From Clostridium sp. CX1 (GTDB lineage: Bacteria > Bacillota > Clostridia > Clostridiales > Clostridiaceae), in contig NZ_JAODOO010000011.1 of assembly GCF_025398335.1 (NCBI RefSeq), positions 1-64,000 of the forward strand: a stretch of 64,000 bases of DNA. Direction: 5' to 3'. Made by a program: the position numbers and the translations under genes. The notes below the pieces were generated by a model. It did no database searches. It was not told the DNA's origin and saw only the letters and a program-made list of their open reading frames with translations. Of this stretch, positions 49,492 to 59,166 are shown piece after piece; position 1 is the first letter of the stretch, and every line of letters begins with the position of its first letter.

Positions 49492-50160
49492 CTATAGTCT
49501 TATTTCAATCCTATCCAGTTTTACTATTACTTTTAAATCTTTAATTCCTACTGTCTCTGTTCTTAAAGTCCCCCTATTGCTTATAAGGAGAACCTTACTG
49601 TTATCTAGTTTCTTTATCTGTCTTAATGCCCTAGAATTGTTATATTCTATAAGACATATAGAGTTATTCTCTACTTCATGCGTTATATGACCAAAAGCTA
49701 AGTCTCCTTTTCCAATTCTAAATCCTATCATATCCTCATCTTCTACTTCTAGGTATAGTACTTTATCTTGAGAATATCCTTCTACTTTATTATTTATTAA
49801 CGGGAGTTGCTTTGTGGATATAGCTTTTTGCAAATCATACTTATAAACTGGCACATTCTTTAATACGGACCCAAAAGCTTCATTCCATACATCTTTTATG
49901 CTTTCCTTCTTTGGTTCTGCTACGTACTTTTGGTTTTTATCTTCCTTAAATACCTGCTCTTCAAAAGACATAGTTATATCATTTATATCCTTGCCAAAAA
50001 TCTTTGATAATTTATCAATTAAATTTTGATTTGCAACTTTTCTACCGGACTCCACTTCGTTAACAAAACTTTCTGCTACTCCTAACTTTTTGGCTAATTG
50101 TTTTTGACTCATACCATTACTATTTCTTATACTCTTAATTTTCTCTCCAACTCTGCTCAT
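49492..50160 (-). CDS. XRE-family regulator with a degenerate LexA/S24-like domain
   Basis: A 222-residue protein with an N-terminal helix-turn-helix (about 6-62, MSQKQLAKKLGVAESFVNEVESGRK) and a C-terminal beta-rich S24-like domain (about 115-222). The LexA Ser motif (usually GDSM) reads DEDM here (141-144), and the region of the catalytic Lys reads ALRQIK. So the self-cleavage dyad appears to be lost, and the domain may only bind or dimerise. It precedes nothing in its transcript and follows a DUF3783 gene by 15 bases. Confidence 0.83.
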   Translation of the reverse strand: MSRVGEKIKSIRNSNGMSQKQLAKKLGVAESFVNEVESGRKVANQNLIDKLSKIFGKDINDITMSFEEQVFKEDKNQKYVAEPKKESIKDVWNEAFGSVLKNVPVYKYDLQKAISTKQLPLINNKVEGYSQDKVLYLEVEDEDMIGFRIGKGDLAFGHITHEVENNSICLIEYNNSRALRQIKKLDNSKVLLISNRGTLRTETVGIKDLKVIVKLDRIEIRL

Positions 50161-50175
50161 ACTTTCCCCCCGCTT

Positions 50176-50538
50176 TTATCTGCCATGCTTTTTGTACCAT
50201 TCTCTTTCTTCAACTAAATGCTCTAACAAATATTCAAAGGTCCAATCTATAGAAGTATCTGTAACTATAGCAAAAATAGGAGAAGGCTGAATACTAGCTT
50301 TAATGGCTCTCATTGTGTTTTTTAGTTCTTCATCTTCAAAGTTATTAAATAAAACCACCTTTTCACTAGGAAGATGACAGTTATAAACCTCTAGTTTTAT
50401 ACCATTAAGTATATCTCCTATCTTCATCTTTCCCATTGATTCATCTATAACTTTATACTTTCCCTTTAATATCTCAGAAACAATACTTTGCTCAGCCTCT
50501 CCAAATCCATAAACTAGAGCAACCTTATTATTTTCCAA
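50176..50538 (-). CDS. DUF3783 domain protein
   Basis: A roughly 120-residue cytoplasmic protein of the DUF3783 family: KVALVYGFGEAEQSIV at the start, LEVYNCHLPSEKVVLFNNF in the middle and a C-terminal WTFEYLLEHLVEEREWYK helix. Function is unknown. I choose the TTG at 50538 because AGGGTGG lies eight bases upstream; two GTGs at 50550 and 50547 overlap that site, and another TTG is at 50541. It lies between ppiB and the XRE regulator in one direction with tiny gaps, so the three are probably an operon. Confidence 0.78.
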   Translation of the reverse strand: MENNKVALVYGFGEAEQSIVSEILKGKYKVIDESMGKMKIGDILNGIKLEVYNCHLPSEKVVLFNNFEDEELKNTMRAIKASIQPSPIFAIVTDTSIDWTFEYLLEHLVEEREWYKKHGR

Positions 50539-50558
50539 CAATGTCACCACCCTGTATT

Positions 50559-51074
50559 TTAAAGTTTTTCAGGTTCAGAGTATTCTTTGTCAAAGGTCTC
50601 AACTGTAACAGATTCCATAACTTGATCCTCATAAGGTTTATCTCTAAAATCTCTATCTACACTCACAATTTTTTCAGCTACATCCATTCCCTCTATTAAT
50701 TTTCCAAAAGAAGCATATTGGCCATCTAAATGTGGGGAATCTTCTACCATTATAAAAAATTGACTACCTGCAGAATTAGGGAACATAGCTCTTGCCATAG
50801 ATAGTACTCCCTTTGTATGCTTTAGATCATTTTTAAATCCATTATTGTTAAATTCACCCCTTATTTTATATCCTGGTCCACCAGTACCAGCTCCTTCAGG
50901 ACATCCTCCTTGAATCATAAATCCAGGAATTACTCTGTGGAATATAAGGTTATTGTAGAACCCCTTTCTTATAAGGCTTATAAAATTATTAACTGTATTT
51001 GGAGCAATCTCCGGATAAAGTTCCGCTTTCATTACTCCTCCATCTTTCATCTTAATTGTAACTATAGGATTCAT
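50559..51074 (-). CDS. ppiB: cyclophilin-type peptidylprolyl isomerase
   Basis: A 171-residue cytoplasmic cyclophilin with no signal peptide. It shows LIFHRVIPGFMIQGG (active-site R within FHRVIPGF), FIMVEDSPHLDGQYASFG and the usual eight-stranded barrel pattern. It catalyses proline cis-trans isomerisation in protein folding. The ATG follows GAAGGGAG. It probably heads the operon ppiB-DUF3783-XRE. Confidence 0.94.
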   Translation of the reverse strand: MNPIVTIKMKDGGVMKAELYPEIAPNTVNNFISLIRKGFYNNLIFHRVIPGFMIQGGCPEGAGTGGPGYKIRGEFNNNGFKNDLKHTKGVLSMARAMFPNSAGSQFFIMVEDSPHLDGQYASFGKLIEGMDVAEKIVSVDRDFRDKPYEDQVMESVTVETFDKEYSEPEKL

Positions 51075-51186
51075 AGTTGTTTTCTCCCTTCAATTTGTAA
51101 TAAAATCTTATTATATACTTTGAATTATATCATATTTTATATTATTTTCTATTTTTAAGTTATTAAACAAATCAATTCAAAATTTC

Positions 51187-51969
51187 CTAATCCATTAGTC
51201 CTAGCAATTTACGACTTAGATTTATAATCTCATCACTATTTAAAGAATTATAAATTTCTATACTACCCTTTTGATTACCTTTATTGAGTATATTATACTC
51301 AGTTAGCTGTCTTTTTAGCTGTTTTGCTGTTCCTCTACTTCCGTCAATAACCGGTACATCTCTAGGAATTACCTTAAATAATTCCTTTTTTATAAAAGGG
51401 TAATGAGTACATCCAAGAACAATGGCGGCAATCCCATCCTTACCAAAGGTATTTACCTTGTCTTTTAAATAACTATTTACTTGTTCTCCTTCAAATTCTC
51501 CCCTTTCTATTAATTCTACAAGCCCAGGACAAGGAAGAGGTTCAATTTCAGCCTCATTCTTATAATTATTCATAAGCTTATTAAACTTAGTCTCAGCTAA
51601 AGTCATAGGAGTTGCCATTATAAGAATTTTCCCTTTTCTCCTATATTCTACCGCTGGCTTTAATGCTGGCTCTATTCCTATTATAGGCATGTACTTAGCA
51701 TACCTTTCCCTTAGATCTATTATTGCCGCACTAGTAGCAGTATTGCATGCAACAACCAAAGCTTTAATTTTCTTTTCCATAAAAAAATCAACAGCTTTAA
51801 AAGTTAAATCCTTAACTTCATCTACAGTTTTCGTCCCATAAGGGGCATTTGCAGAATCCCCAAAATAAATGAAATTCTCCTTTGGCAGGAGATCTATAGC
51901 TTCTTTTAAAACGCTAATGCCTCCTACTCCTGAGTCAAAAAAACCGATAGGTCTATCTTCTACCTTCAC
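51187..51969 (-). CDS. murI: glutamate racemase
   Basis: Supplies D-glutamate for peptidoglycan, the substrate of MurD. The 260 residues have IGFFDSGVGGISVLKE near the start and the two catalytic cysteines in VVACNTATSAA (C74) and VLGCTHYPF (about C184). The GTG start follows GAGGTGG. It has no close same-strand partner here apart from ppiB downstream. Confidence 0.95.
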   Translation of the reverse strand: MKVEDRPIGFFDSGVGGISVLKEAIDLLPKENFIYFGDSANAPYGTKTVDEVKDLTFKAVDFFMEKKIKALVVACNTATSAAIIDLRERYAKYMPIIGIEPALKPAVEYRRKGKILIMATPMTLAETKFNKLMNNYKNEAEIEPLPCPGLVELIERGEFEGEQVNSYLKDKVNTFGKDGIAAIVLGCTHYPFIKKELFKVIPRDVPVIDGSRGTAKQLKRQLTEYNILNKGNQKGSIEIYNSLNSDEIINLSRKLLGLMD

Positions 51970-52117
51970 TGTACCACCTCATTGTGTTAGTTAACATATG
52001 TATATATATTTTATATTATATAATATTGGTATTAAGTACACAAATTTATAATAAAAAGTATATTCTAAAAACAACTGAATACTGCAATTTTTTATATTAT
52101 AACTTTCACCTTTGCTA
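51970..52117. other. divergent AT-rich intergenic region
   Basis: It lies between the murI start and the glutamine synthetase promoter. I see only AT-rich sequence with no distinct operator. Confidence 0.3.
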
Positions 52118-52146
52118 TTGACATCAGTGTATATTAATTATAAAAT
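52118..52146 (+). promoter_or_regulatory. glutamine synthetase promoter
   Basis: TTGACA (52118-52123), exactly 17 bases, TAAAAT (52141-52146). The expected start near 52153 gives a leader of about 110 bases. Confidence 0.75.
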
Positions 52147-52216
52147 CATGAATATATTAAAATACAAATAATATAATTATCATATTAATAATGTTAGATA
52201 TACACAAAACTTGGAG

Positions 52217-52253
52217 GAAAACATATTTTATGTTTTCTTTATATTATTTTTAG
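52217..52253 (+). promoter_or_regulatory. attenuator-like hairpin in the glutamine synthetase leader
   Basis: A 9-bp perfect stem, GAAAACATA/TATGTTTTC (52217-52225 with 52229-52237), with a three-base loop is followed by TTTATATTATTTTT, then directly by the ribosome binding site. This looks like an intrinsic terminator inside the leader. A seven-codon frame (ATG at 52230, stop overlapping the TAGGAGG) runs through it behind a GGAGG at 52213-52217. Confidence 0.45.
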
Positions 52254-52264
52254 GAGGTAAGGAC

Positions 52265-54163
52265 ATGGTAAAGGACTTAATCTACGTTATACCGAAGGAA
52301 AAACATTCAGAAGAAGACCTGAAAAAGATACTAATATCTCATCCAGAAATAAAATTTGTATCCCTAGTTGGTATAGACTTATCTGGAAATGATACTGATG
52401 AAAAAATTCCCATTAAAATCTTTCTAGAGGATATTTCTACTTTTCTAAAAGGAGCAATTCAAACTGACGGCTCTTCTGTTGTTCTCCCTGGAATTGCAAG
52501 TCTAAATAATGCAAAAGTTGATATGCTAGCTGATACAGATGTTAACTGGTTTATAGAATATAATTACGAGCACATAGATCCTCAAACCGGCAATCCTATA
52601 GGTACTTTAAGAATCCCTTGTTTTTTATATCATGAAAATAAAGCTGTTGACTCAAGATATATTTTAAAGAGATCCATTGAACATTTCAAAGAAACTCTTC
52701 TAGATTTATTTAAAAAATATCCTAAGTCACTATTACCTTTCGGAGTAAATTATGATGATATAGACAAGATTGTTGCAACCTGTGCAACAGAATTAGAGTT
52801 CTGGGTTCAAACGCCTAATGATAAGGCTCACGTTGAAGAGTTATCAACCTCTCAGGTTCTGCATGAACAATATTGGACTAGAACAAAAGGTGCTGTAAGA
52901 ACAGCTCTTGAGCAATCTTTGCTTTTGATGGAGGCATATGGATTAGAGCCAGAAATGGGGCATAAGGAAGTAGGGGGAGTTAAAGCTAAACTTGATCAGT
53001 CTGGAAACTTTACCCACATAATGGAGCAGCTTGAGATCGACTGGAAATATTCAACTGCAGTACAAGCTGCAGATAATGAGCTTTTGGTAAGAACTATAGT
53101 TAAAGAAACCTTTAGAAGAAATGGGTTAGATGTTACTTTCCTTGCAAAGCCTATAGAAGGAGTTGCCGGTAGTGGAAAGCATACTCATATAGGTATAGCA
53201 TTAAAATTAAAAAATGGAAAAAGGGTAAACCTATTTTCAGCTCCAAAACATCATTTCTTAAGTACTTTAGGCTATGCTTCCATAATGGGCATACTTAAGA
53301 ATTATGAGGTTATAAATCCTTTCGTATCTTCTACTAATGATTCTCTTAGAAGATTAAAACCAGGTTTTGAAGCTCCAGTTTGTATAGTAACATCATTAGG
53401 AAATTCTGTTGAAGTACCTTCTAGAAATAGAACAATACTTGTAGGTGTTATAAGAGACTTACAAAACCCTCTGTCTACAAGATTTGAGCTTAGAGCACCA
53501 AACCCTCATACTAATACTTATCTTTCAGTAGCTGCCCTTTATCTGACTATGATAGATGGTATAAAGTATGCAATAACTAACAATAGAACGGAAGACGAAC
53601 TTTTAGAAGAGCTTTCTAAAAAACCTGAGGATGATAGTGCTTATCTAGAAAAAGGAAGAGCTTATAGAAGTGAAGAGGATGTCTTCGAAGACTTTACTGA
53701 AGAGGAAAGGATAAAGTTCTTCGGTAAAGCTCCTGCTACAGTTTATGAAAATCTCACAGCCTTCGATGTGTATCCTGAAAAGACGGCTACCCTTATGGCT
53801 GGAGACATACTAAATGAAAAAATCATAAACAGCTTTAGACTTGGTACAACCACAAGATGGCTTGTAGAAATAAATAACCGAATAATATCTAACTACTCTG
53901 ATGAGATAAGAAGTTATAAGATGCTTCATTCAATAGATAAAGCACTAGACCTTGATGTAGCTAGTTGGATGAAAATAAACGAATTAAGACATTATATAAT
54001 GAAAGACTCTTATTCAAAACAAAGCTTATTTACAAGAATAAAGAATGCTACAGATGCTAAAAATTATAAAGAAGTATCAGTTCTTCAAATAGAACTTGAT
54101 GAAAAGATGAAACAATTAAGAGATCTCTACTCCTCATATAAGAAAAATCTATTAGATATATAA
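52265..54163 (+). CDS. glnA: glutamine synthetase, large clostridial form
   Basis: This enzyme joins glutamate and ammonia to make glutamine. The 632-residue protein is much longer than type I enzymes (about 440). It shows the N-terminal beta-grasp region, QTDGSSVVLPG, metal-binding ATELEFW, EPEMGHKEVGGVKAK, GSGKHTHIGIAL and the substrate segment RFELRAPNPHTNTYL. A charged C-terminal extension (about 480-632) follows. The ATG at 52265 is six bases after AGGAGGT; the upstream TTG at 52211 is inside the leader. Regulation probably occurs through the hairpin leader. Confidence 0.93.
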   Translation: MVKDLIYVIPKEKHSEEDLKKILISHPEIKFVSLVGIDLSGNDTDEKIPIKIFLEDISTFLKGAIQTDGSSVVLPGIASLNNAKVDMLADTDVNWFIEYNYEHIDPQTGNPIGTLRIPCFLYHENKAVDSRYILKRSIEHFKETLLDLFKKYPKSLLPFGVNYDDIDKIVATCATELEFWVQTPNDKAHVEELSTSQVLHEQYWTRTKGAVRTALEQSLLLMEAYGLEPEMGHKEVGGVKAKLDQSGNFTHIMEQLEIDWKYSTAVQAADNELLVRTIVKETFRRNGLDVTFLAKPIEGVAGSGKHTHIGIALKLKNGKRVNLFSAPKHHFLSTLGYASIMGILKNYEVINPFVSSTNDSLRRLKPGFEAPVCIVTSLGNSVEVPSRNRTILVGVIRDLQNPLSTRFELRAPNPHTNTYLSVAALYLTMIDGIKYAITNNRTEDELLEELSKKPEDDSAYLEKGRAYRSEEDVFEDFTEEERIKFFGKAPATVYENLTAFDVYPEKTATLMAGDILNEKIINSFRLGTTTRWLVEINNRIISNYSDEIRSYKMLHSIDKALDLDVASWMKINELRHYIMKDSYSKQSLFTRIKNATDAKNYKEVSVLQIELDEKMKQLRDLYSSYKKNLLDI

Positions 54164-54169
54164 TAAGAG

Positions 54170-54209
54170 AACCCCCCTGCACATTTAAAGATGCAGGGGG
54201 GACTTTTAA
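54170..54209. terminator. bidirectional terminator of glnA and rbsR
   Basis: ACCCCCCTGCA/TGCAGGGGGG stem (54171-54181 with 54192-54201) followed by ACTTTTAAG on the plus strand, between convergent genes. Confidence 0.85.
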
Positions 54210-55204
54210 GTTGTTTTTCTAATTACCAAACTGGTTTTAAAGTAAACTTGTTTCTTCTCAATGTCTTTATTATCTATTATATCTATCAATAGATTGCAAG
54301 CTTCTTTTCCCATGTCATAAATAGGTTGAGCTATAGTAGTTAGCTCTGGTTCAAAAATTTCACATATATCTATATTGTCAAATCCCATGATCTTTACATC
54401 CTCTGGAATTTTAAGTCCGTTTCTAAGTAGTACCTTCATACCTCCTAAAGCCATCATATCATTGCTATAAAAAATTGCATCTATATTACCAATATGGTCT
54501 AATATCTGCTTTGTAGCATTAATTCCACCTTCTATAGTAAAGTCACCTGAAAATATAAGATTTTTATCATATATACAGTACTTATCCATAGCCTTCTTAT
54601 AGCCTTTTAATCTTTCATTAGATATTTGAAGGTTTTCATTTCCTTTAACAAATGCTATTTTCCTACTACCTATACTATGTAGGTAGTCTATACCTTCCAT
54701 AACACCTTCTTGATTCAAGGAATAAACTCCGTATTCCTTTTCATATCCGTCTATATATCTATCTACTAAAACGAAAGGTACACTGTTATGCTTTAACATA
54801 TTTACGCTACTGCAACTTTCTCCACCAGTTGCAAAAATAACCCCATCCACCAACTTGCTTATAAGAAGCTTAATGTATTCTTGTTCTTTTCCCATTTCAT
54901 TATCTGTATTGCAAAATATAACATTATACCCAGAAGAGCTAGCACTATCTTCAATAGCCCTTGCGATAGATGAGAAAAAAGGGTTTGTAATATCCGGTAA
55001 AACTATCCCTATTGTTCTTGTTTTCTTTGTACTTAATCCTCTAGCTAATGAGTTAGGAATGTAGTTTAATTCTTTAGCCAAGTTTAATATCTTATTTTTA
55101 GTTTCATCACTTATACTTTCGTCTCTTTTATTTAATACCATAGAAACAGTAGCTTTAGATACCCCAGCTTGTTTTGCAATATCCAGCATCGTAACCTTTT
55201 TCAT
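54206..55204 (-). CDS. rbsR: LacI-family ribose operon repressor
   Basis: A 332-residue LacI-type repressor: N-terminal helix-turn-helix and hinge (about 4-60, MLDIAKQAGVSKATVSMVLN) and a periplasmic-binding-protein-like effector domain (about 62-330). Its place after rbsB makes it the likely repressor that binds the two TTAACCGGTTAA-type sites at the operon promoter. It has its own promoter, with a perfect -10, overlapping the rbsB terminator, and no such operator is seen near that promoter. The ATG follows GAGGT. Confidence 0.9.
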   Translation of the reverse strand: MKKVTMLDIAKQAGVSKATVSMVLNKRDESISDETKNKILNLAKELNYIPNSLARGLSTKKTRTIGIVLPDITNPFFSSIARAIEDSASSSGYNVIFCNTDNEMGKEQEYIKLLISKLVDGVIFATGGESCSSVNMLKHNSVPFVLVDRYIDGYEKEYGVYSLNQEGVMEGIDYLHSIGSRKIAFVKGNENLQISNERLKGYKKAMDKYCIYDKNLIFSGDFTIEGGINATKQILDHIGNIDAIFYSNDMMALGGMKVLLRNGLKIPEDVKIMGFDNIDICEIFEPELTTIAQPIYDMGKEACNLLIDIIDNKDIEKKQVYFKTSLVIRKTT

Positions 55205-55263
55205 TGTAATACCTCATATAAATCAAATTTAAAATATTGACATTCTTCATGCTATTATCTTTA

Positions 55264-55292
55264 ATTATACTTTATAAAATCCAGGGTGCTAA
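55264..55292 (-). promoter_or_regulatory. rbsR promoter
   Basis: TTAGCA (55287-55292), 17 bases, TATAAT (55264-55269) on the minus strand; the -35 box lies inside the loop of the rbsB terminator. Confidence 0.5.
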
Positions 55293-55304
55293 CCCTGGAT
55301 TTTG
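55276..55304 (-). terminator. terminator of rbsKDACB
   Basis: AAAATCCAGGG/CCCTGGATTTT stem with T-rich flanks, adjacent to the rbsB stop codon. Confidence 0.85.
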
Positions 55305-56225
55305 TTATTTCTTTATTAATTTTAAATCTACTGGTATTTGTTTTTCTACCTTTTCTCCTTTAATAACTTTTATAGCATTTTCTATACCTAAGCTTCCCAT
55401 TAAATCTGGTTGCTGTGCAACTGTAGCTGCCATTTCTCCACTTTCAACTGCTTTCTTAGCATCGTCATTTCCATCAAAACCTACAACTAATGCTTTCTTA
55501 CCTTTTAATGCTTTAACTGCTCCTAAAGCCATTTCATCATTGTGAGCAAATACCGCATCAAATTGAGGTGTAGCTTGCATTATGTTTTCCATTACATTTA
55601 AACCTTTTTGTCTATCAAAATCTGCTGCCTGACTTGCAACAACCTTAACATCTGCTTTTCCGTCAACGCCTTGGTGGAATCCCTGTCCCCTATCTCTTGT
55701 AGCTGATGCTCCTGGTATTCCTTGAAGCTCAACTATGTTAGCTTTTCCACCTAGTTTTTCAAGTATAAAGTCTGCTGCCATTTTTCCACCAGCAACATTG
55801 TCTGAAGCTATATGTGCAACAACTTCTCCTTTATTTGCTTGTCTATCTACAGTTAGAACTGGTACTTTTTTGTCGTTTGCAACTGCAATTGAGTTTCCAA
55901 CTGCATCACTATCTGTTGGATTTATGATAAGAGCTGATACCCCCTGTTGTAAAAGGTCTTCAACGTTAGATCTTTCTTTTGCAGCATCATTCTGTGAATC
56001 TAGAACTACTACATCATAACCTAATTCTTTAGCCTTCTTTTCAGCTCCCTCTTTCATGGATACGAAGAATGGATTATTTAACGTAGACACTACCATTCCT
56101 ATTTTCTTTTTGTCCCCACCACCTTGAGCTCCTTGCTCAGTTTTGCTGCCGCAACCTGTAAATCCTGCTATAACAAGTGCTCCTGTCAAAGCTAATGATA
56201 ACATTTTTAAACGATTTCTCTTCAT
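55305..56225 (-). CDS. rbsB: ribose ABC transporter substrate-binding lipoprotein
   Basis: The 306-residue protein binds ribose outside the cell and hands it to RbsC. The signal peptide ends in the lipobox GFTGC (lipidated C25), followed by the periplasmic-binding fold with [29 protein letters not shown] and [12 protein letters not shown]. The ATG at 56225 follows AGGGAGG; the longer frame reaches into rbsC. Last gene of the rbs operon. Confidence 0.94.
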   Translation of the reverse strand: MKRNRLKMLSLALTGALVIAGFTGCGSKTEQGAQGGGDKKKIGMVVSTLNNPFFVSMKEGAEKKAKELGYDVVVLDSQNDAAKERSNVEDLLQQGVSALIINPTDSDAVGNSIAVANDKKVPVLTVDRQANKGEVVAHIASDNVAGGKMAADFILEKLGGKANIVELQGIPGASATRDRGQGFHQGVDGKADVKVVASQAADFDRQKGLNVMENIMQATPQFDAVFAHNDEMALGAVKALKGKKALVVGFDGNDDAKKAVESGEMAATVAQQPDLMGSLGIENAIKVIKGEKVEKQIPVDLKLIKK

Positions 56226-56277
56226 GATTAATAGTCCTCCCTTAGTTTTATTTATATAAATTTTATTTATATACAGC

Positions 56278-57207
56278 TTATTTGTTCTTCTTATCAAGCA
56301 TTACTGCTAATAAAATAACTAACCCTTTTACTATTGATTGATAGAATGGAGAAACATTCATTAGGTTTAATCCATTATTCAATACACCTATTATCATGGC
56401 ACCTATTATTGTACCGGTTACAGATCCTTCTCCACCAGAAAGACTTGTGCCTCCAAGAACAACTGCTGCAATTGCATCAAGTTCAAATCCTACACCGGCA
56501 TTTGGAGATGCTGATCCTATTCTACTGGTTACAACTACACCACTTAATGCCGCTGTTACACCAGAAACAACATATACTAAAGCTTTAATTTTATCAGTAT
56601 TAATCCCTGATAATCTTGCTGAATCCTCGTTTCCTCCTACTGCATATACATATCTACCATACCTTGTTTGATTTAAAACATACCAAGCTGCTAAGGCTAC
56701 AATTACTATTATTATTACTGGTAAAGGTATACCTGCTATCTTTTCATTTCCAATCACCATAAAATCTGAACCAAGTCCTGATACAGGAGTTCCTTTTGTG
56801 TAAACATAAGTAACTCCTCTAAATATAGTCATTGTAGCTAAGGTTACTATAAAGGCTTGAATTCTTCCTTTAGACACTAATGCTCCATTAAATAACCCAA
56901 CTAATCCACCAATCACTAGAGCTACCATCAATGCTAGCACAACGTTTATATCTGCCTTAACCATGACTGCTGCAACTGCTCCTGTTATAGCTAGTGTGGA
57001 GCCAACTGATAAGTCTATGCCCCCTGTTAATATTACAAAGCTCATTCCTACGGCAATTATAGCATTAACAGAAACCTGTGTTAGTACATTGAGTACATTT
57101 GTAACAGTTAAAAATCTAGGTGTAACCACAGATATAATAATGCAAAGTACTATTAGTCCTATTAAAGATCTATACTTAAAAAGTAAACTTTTAACGTCCT
57201 TTTCCAA
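56278..57207 (-). CDS. rbsC: ribose ABC transporter permease
   Basis: The membrane channel of the ribose importer. About 309 residues with eight to ten hydrophobic segments and conserved [17 protein letters not shown] and [17 protein letters not shown] favour the TTG at 57207 because AAAGGGG lies eight bases before it and touches the GTG at 57216. It lies between rbsA and rbsB. Confidence 0.94.
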   Translation of the reverse strand: MEKDVKSLLFKYRSLIGLIVLCIIISVVTPRFLTVTNVLNVLTQVSVNAIIAVGMSFVILTGGIDLSVGSTLAITGAVAAVMVKADINVVLALMVALVIGGLVGLFNGALVSKGRIQAFIVTLATMTIFRGVTYVYTKGTPVSGLGSDFMVIGNEKIAGIPLPVIIIVIVALAAWYVLNQTRYGRYVYAVGGNEDSARLSGINTDKIKALVYVVSGVTAALSGVVVTSRIGSASPNAGVGFELDAIAAVVLGGTSLSGGEGSVTGTIIGAMIIGVLNNGLNLMNVSPFYQSIVKGLVILLAVMLDKKNK

Positions 57208-57246
57208 CTTTAACACCCCTTTGTCGTTGAAGTTTAATTTATAAAA

Positions 57247-58746
57247 TTATATTCCTACTGCATACTTCATTATATTTTCTTGAGTAAGTTCGTCCCTTTT
57301 TAGTTCTCCAGTTATCTTACCTTCGTGCATTACTATTACCCTGTCACTAACACCTATTACTTCTGCCATATCTGAAGAAATCATTATTACCGCCTTACCC
57401 ATACTTTTTAATTCATTTAATACTTCATAGATCTCCTTTTTTGCACCTACATCTATACCCTTAGTAGGCTCATCTATAATAAGAACCTTAGGCGAAAGCA
57501 TAAGCCATTTTGCCAAAATTACTTTTTGCTGGTTTCCTCCACTTAAATTCTTAATTATTTGATTTTCACTAGGAGTTTTTATAGAAAGCTTTTTAATATA
57601 TGTCTGTGCTTCTTCTTTCTCTGACTTTTTGTTTATTCTCATAAACTTATTTTCATAACTCTGTAAATTAGAAAGTGTCATATTCTCTTTTACAGACATT
57701 CCTAAAATTAAGCCTTCTTTTTTTCTGTCCTCTGAAAGATAGCAGATTCCTTGCTCAATAGCATCCTTAGGAGAACTAATATTAACCTTTTCTCCTTCTA
57801 TATAAATTTCACCTGAGTTCTTTTTGTAGTCTCCAAAGATAGTTTTTGCTAACTCCGTTCTACCAGCCCCCATAAGTCCAGCAAAGCCTAAAATTTCACC
57901 TGCTTTTATCTCAAAGCTAGCATTTCTAACCTTGTCTTTCAATGATAGGTTTTCTACCTTTAGTAAAGTTGATCTTTTTTCTACCTCTTTATAAGGAAAC
58001 TGTTCCTCAAGCTTTCTCCCTACCATCATTGTTATTAACTCATCTTTAGTTACATCTTTAGTAGCTACATCCCCAACGTATTTTCCGTCTCTTAGTACTG
58101 TTATAGAATCACAAATTTCAAAAATTTCATCCATTCTGTGGGAGATGTATATTACAGCTATACCCTTTTCTTTTAACTTTCTGATTACCTCAAAAAGCTT
58201 TTTTGTTTCCACATCAGTAAGAGCTGTAGTAGGTTCATCCATAATGATAAGACTTGAATTTTTACTTAACGCCTTTGCAATTTCTATCATTTGCATTTCG
58301 CCTACGTTTATATCTTTTACTAGAGTATTAGGATCAACGCTGCACCCTATCTGCTCTAGAAAACTCTTACTTCTTTCCTTCATCCACCCTTTATTTATTC
58401 TTCTAGTACCTTTACTGTATTTTTCGTTCCCTAAAAATATATTTTGCGCTACTGTTAAATTAGGAAGTACACTAAGCTCTTGGTGAATAATTGTGACTCC
58501 TAACTCTTCTGCCTGTTTAATTCCTTGTATGTTAACTTCATTGCCCTCTATTAAAATTTTACCAGTATCCTTTTTATAAACACCGCTTAATATTTTCATT
58601 AGAGTAGACTTTCCAGCTCCATTTTCTCCAAGAAGTGCTAAAACCTCTCCTTTATGAACCTTTAAATTTACATCTTGGAGTGCTTTTACACCTGGAAAAG
58701 ACTTTGATATGTTAACCATTTCTAAAAAAGGTTTGTTATCAGTCAT
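57247..58746 (-). CDS. rbsA: ribose ABC transporter ATP-binding protein
   Basis: A 499-residue ATPase with two ABC domains. The first has Walker [10 protein letters not shown] and an LSGGNQ-type signature in the second half; the second domain has the degenerate Walker [10 protein letters not shown] typical of sugar importers of this class. DEPTTALTD and DEPTKGID are the Walker B regions. It powers RbsC. The ATG follows AGGAGG at a short distance. Confidence 0.95.
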   Translation of the reverse strand: MTDNKPFLEMVNISKSFPGVKALQDVNLKVHKGEVLALLGENGAGKSTLMKILSGVYKKDTGKILIEGNEVNIQGIKQAEELGVTIIHQELSVLPNLTVAQNIFLGNEKYSKGTRRINKGWMKERSKSFLEQIGCSVDPNTLVKDINVGEMQMIEIAKALSKNSSLIIMDEPTTALTDVETKKLFEVIRKLKEKGIAVIYISHRMDEIFEICDSITVLRDGKYVGDVATKDVTKDELITMMVGRKLEEQFPYKEVEKRSTLLKVENLSLKDKVRNASFEIKAGEILGFAGLMGAGRTELAKTIFGDYKKNSGEIYIEGEKVNISSPKDAIEQGICYLSEDRKKEGLILGMSVKENMTLSNLQSYENKFMRINKKSEKEEAQTYIKKLSIKTPSENQIIKNLSGGNQQKVILAKWLMLSPKVLIIDEPTKGIDVGAKKEIYEVLNELKSMGKAVIMISSDMAEVIGVSDRVIVMHEGKITGELKRDELTQENIMKYAVGI

Positions 58747-58767
58747 ATTCCTTCCTCCTAAACTTTT

Positions 58768-59163
58768 CTAAAAAACAACTCCCGATCTTAAAATAACATT
58801 AGCATAAGGAGTTTGTTCTCCTGTTCTTATAACTGCCTTGCAGTCTTTTAACTTTTCTTTAAGCTGTTCATGGCTAATTAAAGTTATTTTAACATCACCT
58901 ATTGATTTTTTTATTTCTTCATATATATGGGGACTAACCTCTGCTGTCTCCTTAGCTATTTCAACCTCTTCAATTTCAAGTTCTGTTAAAATAGCTTTTA
59001 ATGTATCTATAAATCCTGGAACATTTTTTATGAGTGCTATGTCTAACCTTTTAGTACCCTCTGGAATAGGTAATCCACAGTCTCCTATTGCCAATCCATC
59101 TGTATGTCCCATTCTTGATATAACTTCCGATATACCTGAATTTAGCAATGTAGTTTTTCTCAT
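58768..59163 (-). CDS. rbsD: D-ribose pyranase RbsD
   Basis: A 131-residue mutarotase that interconverts pyranose and furanose ribose so that RbsK can use it. Conserved: [34 protein letters not shown], with catalytic H20 and D28 in the [10 protein letters not shown] region, and the C-terminal [14 protein letters not shown]. Its ribosome binding site lies at the end of rbsK, three bases away. Confidence 0.95.
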   Translation of the reverse strand: MRKTTLLNSGISEVISRMGHTDGLAIGDCGLPIPEGTKRLDIALIKNVPGFIDTLKAILTELEIEEVEIAKETAEVSPHIYEEIKKSIGDVKITLISHEQLKEKLKDCKAVIRTGEQTPYANVILRSGVVF

Positions 59164-59166
59164 ACT

